Shown: positions 59,881-64,000 of the stretch, piece by piece
Numbering within the stretch: the stretch's first letter is position 1
Layout of the letters: the number at the start of each line of letters is the position of its first letter
Source: Paludibacter sp.
GTDB lineage: Bacteria > Bacteroidota > Bacteroidia > Bacteroidales > Paludibacteraceae
NCBI RefSeq assembly: GCF_009712605.1
Contig: NZ_WASO01000014.1
Span: 496,001 to 560,000, forward strand
DNA length: 64,000 nt
Reading direction: 5' to 3'
The notes under the pieces: model-generated
Seen by the model: the letters and a program-made list of their open reading frames with translations, nothing else
Databases searched by the model: none
What the model was told of the DNA's origin: nothing
Made by a program: the position numbers and the translations under genes

Positions 59881-60522
59881 ATGAAAGCAATCGTAATCGG
59901 TGGTTCGGGAGCCACGGGGAAATATCTGGTCAGGCGACTACTGGCCGATGAGCGTTTTGAAGAGATTGTGTTGCTTCTGCGCAAACCATCTGCAGAGACG
60001 CATCCCAAACTCAAACAGGTCATTGTCGATTTTGACAAGCTACACGAATATGCAGAACAGATCAACGGAGATGTAGCTTTCTCCTGCTTAGGCACCACCT
60101 TAAAGGATGCCGGAAGCAAAGAGGCTCAGTGGAAAGTGGATTACGATTACCAATATAACTTCGCTAAGATTGCCAGGCAGAATGGCATTACAACCTTTGT
60201 GCTCATGTCGGCTCAGAATGCCGATGCAAAATCTGCGATCTTCTACAGCCGCATGAAAGGCGAACTGGAACAAGCCATCGAGTTACTCGGTTTTGAGAAG
60301 CTTGTTATCGTGCAACCCGGTTTGCTGCTACGCCCCGACACTGACCGCTTTGTGGAGAAAATATCTGCCAAGATTCTGTCGGTATTCAACAAAATGGGAC
60401 TTCTGAAACAATACGTACCCACACATGTCGACCGGGTAGCCGCCGCTATGATACAACACGCCGTATCGGGTACCTCCGGTATCAGAAGAATGAAGAACAA
60501 CGAAATAAAAAACAACTTATAA
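59881..60522 (+). CDS. NAD(P)-binding Rossmann protein (atypical short-chain dehydrogenase)
   Basis: A 213-residue cytoplasmic protein of the NAD(P)H-binding atypical SDR type. The dinucleotide loop is 'IVIGGSGATGKYLVRRLL', with 'VAFSCLGTTLKDAGS' following at the NAD side and 'FYSRMKGELEQAIELLGF' carrying the SDR Tyr/Lys-like pair (YxxxK). Related proteins are HTATIP2/NmrA-like nucleotide sensors or reductases of unknown substrate. It is 12 bases ahead of an exported flavodoxin gene, so the two are cotranscribed, though their compartments may differ. A 20-bp palindrome lies in the leader. Confidence 0.85.
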   Translation: MKAIVIGGSGATGKYLVRRLLADERFEEIVLLLRKPSAETHPKLKQVIVDFDKLHEYAEQINGDVAFSCLGTTLKDAGSKEAQWKVDYDYQYNFAKIARQNGITTFVLMSAQNADAKSAIFYSRMKGELEQAIELLGFEKLVIVQPGLLLRPDTDRFVEKISAKILSVFNKMGLLKQYVPTHVDRVAAAMIQHAVSGTSGIRRMKNNEIKNNL

Positions 60523-60534
60523 ACCTTTTACCAC

Positions 60535-61128
60535 ATGAAGAAACGCGATTTTTTGAAAGGCGGCCTGCTAACGATGGGAGCCTTGTTACTGCCCCGTAAA
60601 ATATGGGCAATGGACTTTTACCCCACAACTTCAAAAGCAGAATGGGCGGTGCTTTACGGTACCTGGTGCGGTTCGTCACGCGATGCCGCCGCCTGGATTT
60701 CGGAAGGAATGGATGGTATTGCAAAAGTATTTGACGTGAGAGAAAATCCCGATTTATCGGGTTACAAATACGTGATTGTGGGCGGATCGATACGTGCAGG
60801 CAAAACCACACCCGAACTTCAACGCTACCTAACAGAGCACAACGAGCAGCTGAAAGGCAAGATAAAAGGATTGTTTGCCGTATGCGGTAATATGAAACAG
60901 CCTGTCACTCAGGTTCAGTATCAGCAACTAATCGAAAACCACCTCGCCAAACTGGCCAGCGTAAGCAATGTTGCTTCCAAAGTATTTCTCGGGCGCATCA
61001 CCTGGGGATTGATGGAACCCGATGCGCGCAAACAGTTGCAGGCATTTAACATGGACGAGTACGACAACCTGAAACGGAGCGAATGTATGGCATTCGGCAA
61101 AGAGGTGTTACGCTCCGTAGCTCCGTAA
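60535..61128 (+). CDS. Exported flavodoxin-domain protein (HemG-like)
   Basis: A 197-residue protein with a flavodoxin fold similar to the HemG/flavodoxin_5 group. The FMN phosphate loop is 'LYGTWCGSSRDAA' and later segments 'YVIVGGSIRAGKTTPEL' and 'KGLFAVCGNMKQP' fit. The N-terminus 'KKRDFLKGGLLTMGALLLP' looks like a twin-arginine signal with Lys-Arg in place of Arg-Arg, suggesting export of a folded, FMN-loaded protein. HemG proper is a cytoplasmic-side protoporphyrinogen oxidase, so this is probably a different redox carrier. Its last 21 bases overlap the convergent cbiB gene. Confidence 0.82.
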   Translation: MKKRDFLKGGLLTMGALLLPRKIWAMDFYPTTSKAEWAVLYGTWCGSSRDAAAWISEGMDGIAKVFDVRENPDLSGYKYVIVGGSIRAGKTTPELQRYLTEHNEQLKGKIKGLFAVCGNMKQPVTQVQYQQLIENHLAKLASVSNVASKVFLGRITWGLMEPDARKQLQAFNMDEYDNLKRSECMAFGKEVLRSVAP

Positions 61129-62025
61129 CAGGATAATAACCACCACAGCCACCGTTGCCACGGCGAAGTTGACGGCACACGCTTTGCGGATATCTTTCGC
61201 GGAAATTTCCCGCCAATTCTCCCCGATATAGGGTTTCTCCACCAACACTCCGTGATAGACGTTCGGTCCGCCGAAACGGCACTTCAGAATCCCCGCCATG
61301 GCCGATTCGGGATAGCCCGAATTGGGACTGGCGTGTTTCGGGCCATACTTCAGCACAAAGGGAGCTACATCCCAACGGAACGTAACCAACAACATCAACA
61401 GGGCGGTGATGCGTGCCGGTATAAAATTGAGGACATCGTCGGTGCGGGCGGCAAAGCAACCGAACTGCCGGTAACGTTCGCTCTTGTAACCGATCATCGA
61501 ATCAAGGGTATTCACCATTTTGTAGGCAAACAGAAACGGTACGCCGCCAATGGCATAATAAAAGAGAGGAGCCACCACTCCATCGCTCAGGTTTTCGGCC
61601 AGTGTTTCGAGCACAGCGGTACGAATCTGCGTGGGATTCAATTGCGACGTATCCCGTCCTACAATCCAGCTCAGCCGCTTGCGACCTGCTTTGAGACCTT
61701 CGTTACTCAACACTTTTTCTACTTCCAGCGCTTCGCTGATCAGACTGCGGTTGGCCAATCCGTAAAAGATAAAAACGACAGCAAAGAGATAGGCCGCTAC
61801 CGGATAGGATTGCAATAATTGCTCCGCCACGAAGAAGATTGTCCACACACCAGCCACCAGCATCACTGTAAGTAATACACCTTTCAGTCGACGATGTCCG
61901 TTACGGTTCCAGCGCTTCTCAAAAAAGGCAATGATATTTCCAAACAAACGAATAGGATGTGGCAACCGTCGCGGATCGCCCAAAAAAGCATCGAGCAGGA
62001 AAGCAGGTAAGAGAGGAGATAACAT
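61108..62025 (-). CDS. cbiB: Adenosylcobinamide-phosphate synthase
   Basis: Inner-membrane enzyme that attaches aminopropanol phosphate to adenosylcobyric acid in cobalamin synthesis. The 305-residue protein has about five hydrophobic segments. The hallmark 'LLDAFLGDPRRLPHPIRLFG' is at the N-terminus. The central 'LSWIVGRDTSQLNPTQI', 'ETLAENLSDGVVAPLFYYA' and 'NTLDSMIGYKSERYRQFG' are the strongest family marks. It follows cobD by 20 bases on the same strand. Its 3' end overlaps the flavodoxin gene end by 21 bases. Confidence 0.96.
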   Translation of the reverse strand: MLSPLLPAFLLDAFLGDPRRLPHPIRLFGNIIAFFEKRWNRNGHRRLKGVLLTVMLVAGVWTIFFVAEQLLQSYPVAAYLFAVVFIFYGLANRSLISEALEVEKVLSNEGLKAGRKRLSWIVGRDTSQLNPTQIRTAVLETLAENLSDGVVAPLFYYAIGGVPFLFAYKMVNTLDSMIGYKSERYRQFGCFAARTDDVLNFIPARITALLMLLVTFRWDVAPFVLKYGPKHASPNSGYPESAMAGILKCRFGGPNVYHGVLVEKPYIGENWREISAKDIRKACAVNFAVATVAVVVIILLRSYGA

Positions 62026-62045
62026 CCGAAAGTGATGGTTAATGA

Positions 62046-63122
62046 TTAATTGTTAATGGTTAATGATTTGTCTTGGCTCTTAGATCCTGATTTCTGATTC
62101 CTAATTCCTATCATCTTCTCCATCGCTATAAACAACTTTTCGTTCTCTTCTTCTGTCTGCACCGAGATACGGATAGAGTGATTGTCGAGACCGCGAAAGT
62201 TGGAGGCATCGCGTACCAGCAGACCAAAATCGTTCAACAATTTTTCCTTTACTACCGAAGCTTCCAAACCATCTGTACGCAACAGGAAGAAGTTACAGGG
62301 TGAAGGTATAACGGTTATCCCCGGAAGCGCAGAAAACCGTTTTTGTAGCTCAATTGATCTACGAAGAGTATTTTCTTTGTTTCGAAAATATAATTCTTCG
62401 TTGTTTATTAAGTATACTCCAACCTTCTGAGCCAGTGCATTTACCGCCCATGGTACAGAGAATGAACGTAAACGAGCAGCGAGCGAGCGGCTCGTCACCA
62501 TATATCCCAGTCGCAAACCGGGCAAAACATACTGTTTGGTCATCGAATGCACCACGATCAGGTTGTCAAACCGATTCACCAAATCTATCACCGACTCAAA
62601 GCCGGAGCAGAGTTCTCCGTAGGCTTCATCTACCACAAAAACGGTATCGGGATTTTGCAGCAACTGTTCCTCTATCTCTTTTGCGGCATATAACCGGCCA
62701 TCGGGATTGTTGGGATTACCCAGCCAAACCAATTGCGGACAAACAATTCCAGCTTCGCACAACTGTTCATTGCTTTTGTAGAAAATCGTGTGGTCGTGCA
62801 TCCGACAGGCATCCTCATACTCGGCAAAAGAGGGAATCAGCACCAGCGACCGGCTCTGACGGAATGCAGCGGCAATCGTGTAAAACGCCTCCACCGAACC
62901 ATTAGCCACAAACACCTGATTGGCATCCACATGCAGCCTGCTACCTAAAGCGTTTCGCAAAGTTTCCGAATCCGGTTCGGGATAAGTCGCAATTGTCTCC
63001 AATTGTGTTGCCAGAAAGGCAAGCAGAGCATCCGGTACCCGACGCGCAGCAACATTCGAGCTAAAATCGCTCTTTACCTTATCTCCGTATCGATACAAAT
63101 CGTTGCCGTGTCCCTCAATCAT
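62046..63122 (-). CDS. cobD: L-threonine-O-3-phosphate decarboxylase
   Basis: PLP enzyme that makes (R)-1-amino-2-propanol phosphate, the linker CbiB attaches to cobyric acid. The 358 residues show the class I/II aminotransferase fold: 'GHGNDLYRYGDKVKSDFSSN' (CobD-type start), 'WLGNPNNPDGRLY', 'FVVDEAYGELC', the PLP lysine in 'SMTKQYVLPGLRLGYM', and 'RDASNFRGLDNHSIRISVQT'. The last 20 residues are a low-complexity polar tail. It overlaps cobQ by four bases (ATGA), so the two are translationally coupled. Placement between cobQ and cbiB supports the cobalamin role over histidinol-phosphate aminotransferase. Confidence 0.94.
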   Translation of the reverse strand: MIEGHGNDLYRYGDKVKSDFSSNVAARRVPDALLAFLATQLETIATYPEPDSETLRNALGSRLHVDANQVFVANGSVEAFYTIAAAFRQSRSLVLIPSFAEYEDACRMHDHTIFYKSNEQLCEAGIVCPQLVWLGNPNNPDGRLYAAKEIEEQLLQNPDTVFVVDEAYGELCSGFESVIDLVNRFDNLIVVHSMTKQYVLPGLRLGYMVTSRSLAARLRSFSVPWAVNALAQKVGVYLINNEELYFRNKENTLRRSIELQKRFSALPGITVIPSPCNFFLLRTDGLEASVVKEKLLNDFGLLVRDASNFRGLDNHSIRISVQTEEENEKLFIAMEKMIGIRNQKSGSKSQDKSLTINN

Positions 63123-64000
63123 TCACGCATTGTTTTATAAATGTACTCCATATCGACACAATTGCGCACATGCGCCGCCAGTTTGTCGTATTGTTCGTTT
63201 TTGAACGCACTGTAATCGGTTGAGGTTGCTTCTTTCGTTCCGTATCCCGGTACCTGACGAAGAATATAGTCGATGGTACAGGAATTATCAAAAAAGCCGT
63301 GCAGATAGGTTCCGAAACTCCTCCCCGAAAGAAAATAACCATCCTCATCTCCTTTATCGGTATTGCAAAGCGGACTGGGTATTTCGGCTATCGTTTCGCC
63401 CATGTGAATCTCATAGCCTTCGCAATCGGCTTCGCTACCCAGAAAAGAAAAACGGCAAGCTTCGGTCTTTTTCTCTTCCGTCAACACCGTGTACACCGGC
63501 AATATGCCAAGTCCCGGCACGGCGGCAATATCGCCCTCCATGCCCAGCGGATCTTCCACCGAAAGACCCATCATCTGGTAACCGCCGCAAATGCCATAAA
63601 CCGCTTTTCCTACTTCGTGATGTTGTAACACAGCCTTTGCCATGCCCGAACGACGCAGATAACGCAAGTCATCGATGGTATTTTTAGAACCCGGCAGTAG
63701 CACAATGTCAGCCTCTTTCAACTCGTCGGGATGAGCCGCATAAAAGAGATTTACCTCCGGATGCAGCTCCAGGCGGTTGAAATCGGTAAAGTTTGACATG
63801 TGCCGCAGCAATACCACCGCAATATTCACCTTGCCACCAACCTGCTTCTCTTTGCGATGCTCGAGCACCACCGAATCCTCCTGCTCGATATGAATATCGT
63901 CGAAATAAGGAATCACGCCCACCACCGGCACCCCACTGATCTCTTTCATCATTTTTCGGCCATCTTCAAACAGGGCAATATCACCCCTGAATTTATTGAT
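63119..64000 (-). CDS. cobQ: Cobyric acid synthase (partial, N-terminus off the right edge)
   Basis: Amidates four side chains of adenosylcobyrinic acid a,c-diamide. The frame has an internal ATG at 63952, but it continues to the window edge as 'INKFRGDIALFEDG', the family's sequence at that point. So the true start lies beyond 64000. Visible are the end of the ATPase-like domain ('VPVVGVIPYFDDIHIEQEDS') and the class I glutamine amidotransferase domain with the nucleophile in 'YGICGGYQMMG'. Its His is in 'GTYLHGFFDN'. It is the first seen gene of cobQ-cobD-cbiB. Confidence 0.96.
   Translation of the reverse strand: MNKFRGDIALFEDGRKMMKEISGVPVVGVIPYFDDIHIEQEDSVVLEHRKEKQVGGKVNIAVVLLRHMSNFTDFNRLELHPEVNLFYAAHPDELKEADIVLLPGSKNTIDDLRYLRRSGMAKAVLQHHEVGKAVYGICGGYQMMGLSVEDPLGMEGDIAAVPGLGILPVYTVLTEEKKTEACRFSFLGSEADCEGYEIHMGETIAEIPSPLCNTDKGDEDGYFLSGRSFGTYLHGFFDNSCTIDYILRQVPGYGTKEATSTDYSAFKNEQYDKLAAHVRNCVDMEYIYKTMRE

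Noticed and set aside
60535-61128. Assignment as true HemG protoporphyrinogen oxidase
   Set aside because: It carries an export signal and no haem biosynthesis genes adjoin; only the fold is similar.
61252-61818. 188-residue plus-strand frame opposite cbiB
   Set aside because: Antisense shadow; cbiB has full family conservation and this frame has none.
62046-63122. Histidinol-phosphate aminotransferase
   Set aside because: The fold is shared, but the CobD-type N-terminus and the position between cobQ and cbiB point to threonine-phosphate decarboxylase.

Overview
The window is a chromosomal segment of a Bacteroidota bacterium, most likely order Bacteroidales. Three things support this. Vegetative promoters repeatedly take the Bacteroidota form TTG-N19-21-TAnnTTTG instead of the -35/-10 form. 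Many genes belong to Bacteroidota-typical families (PorZ, DUF4861, DUF6132, DUF6452/DUF6048, a Rho with a long disordered N-terminus, a GNAT gene between argR and argG). Shine-Dalgarno sequences are almost absent. A Nif11-like gene behind a sigma-54 promoter would fit a Paludibacter-like relative, but genus is a guess.

1-17.6 kb: partial porZ (type IX secretion), thrS, an SRP RNA plus tRNA-Thr transcription unit, rlmN-pdxA, gyrA plus a TPR protein, ispE, dnaB, birA, a sigma-54-driven Nif11-like gene with an unknown partner, an AlgI/AlgX-like O-acetylation pair, and ilvE. Most are on the minus strand.

17.8-34.7 kb: a TPR/PD40 protein with tilS, rho, a radical SAM gene, and a TPR-membrane-HTH regulator followed by a previously unlisted 39-residue secreted peptide gene. 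Then a DUF151 nuclease with DUF4861, an arginine block (argR-GNAT-argG) with a perfect ARG box, padR-pspC, and trmD-DUF1294-argC. The arginine genes are therefore split into two loci.

34.7-50.3 kb: a large Ig-like lipoprotein, the division genes ftsQ-ftsA-ftsZ followed by a YqeY gene (no mur genes adjacent), a MarR-controlled redox operon (DUF6132, lipoprotein thioredoxin, unusual ferredoxin), glycosyltransferases, a secreted HEFGH zinc peptidase, a nitroreductase, DUF6452-DUF6048, and an envelope pair (LpxL-like acyltransferase and GT2).

50.3-64 kb: two non-coding hairpin/repeat stretches, small secreted proteins and lipoproteins, a polysaccharide deacetylase, two NUDIX enzymes, a cytidylate-kinase-like protein, a 1.46 kb island (unknown membrane protein plus GxxExxY protein) bounded by 32-bp inverted repeats, trpS, an NAD(P)-binding protein with an exported flavodoxin, and the start of a cobalamin cluster (cobQ-cobD-cbiB) that runs off the right edge.

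Most of the window is housekeeping. The candidate novelties are the sigma-54/Nif11 unit, the regulator-peptide locus, the inverted-repeat island and the MarR redox operon. Family names are from recognition by eye; no database search was run.
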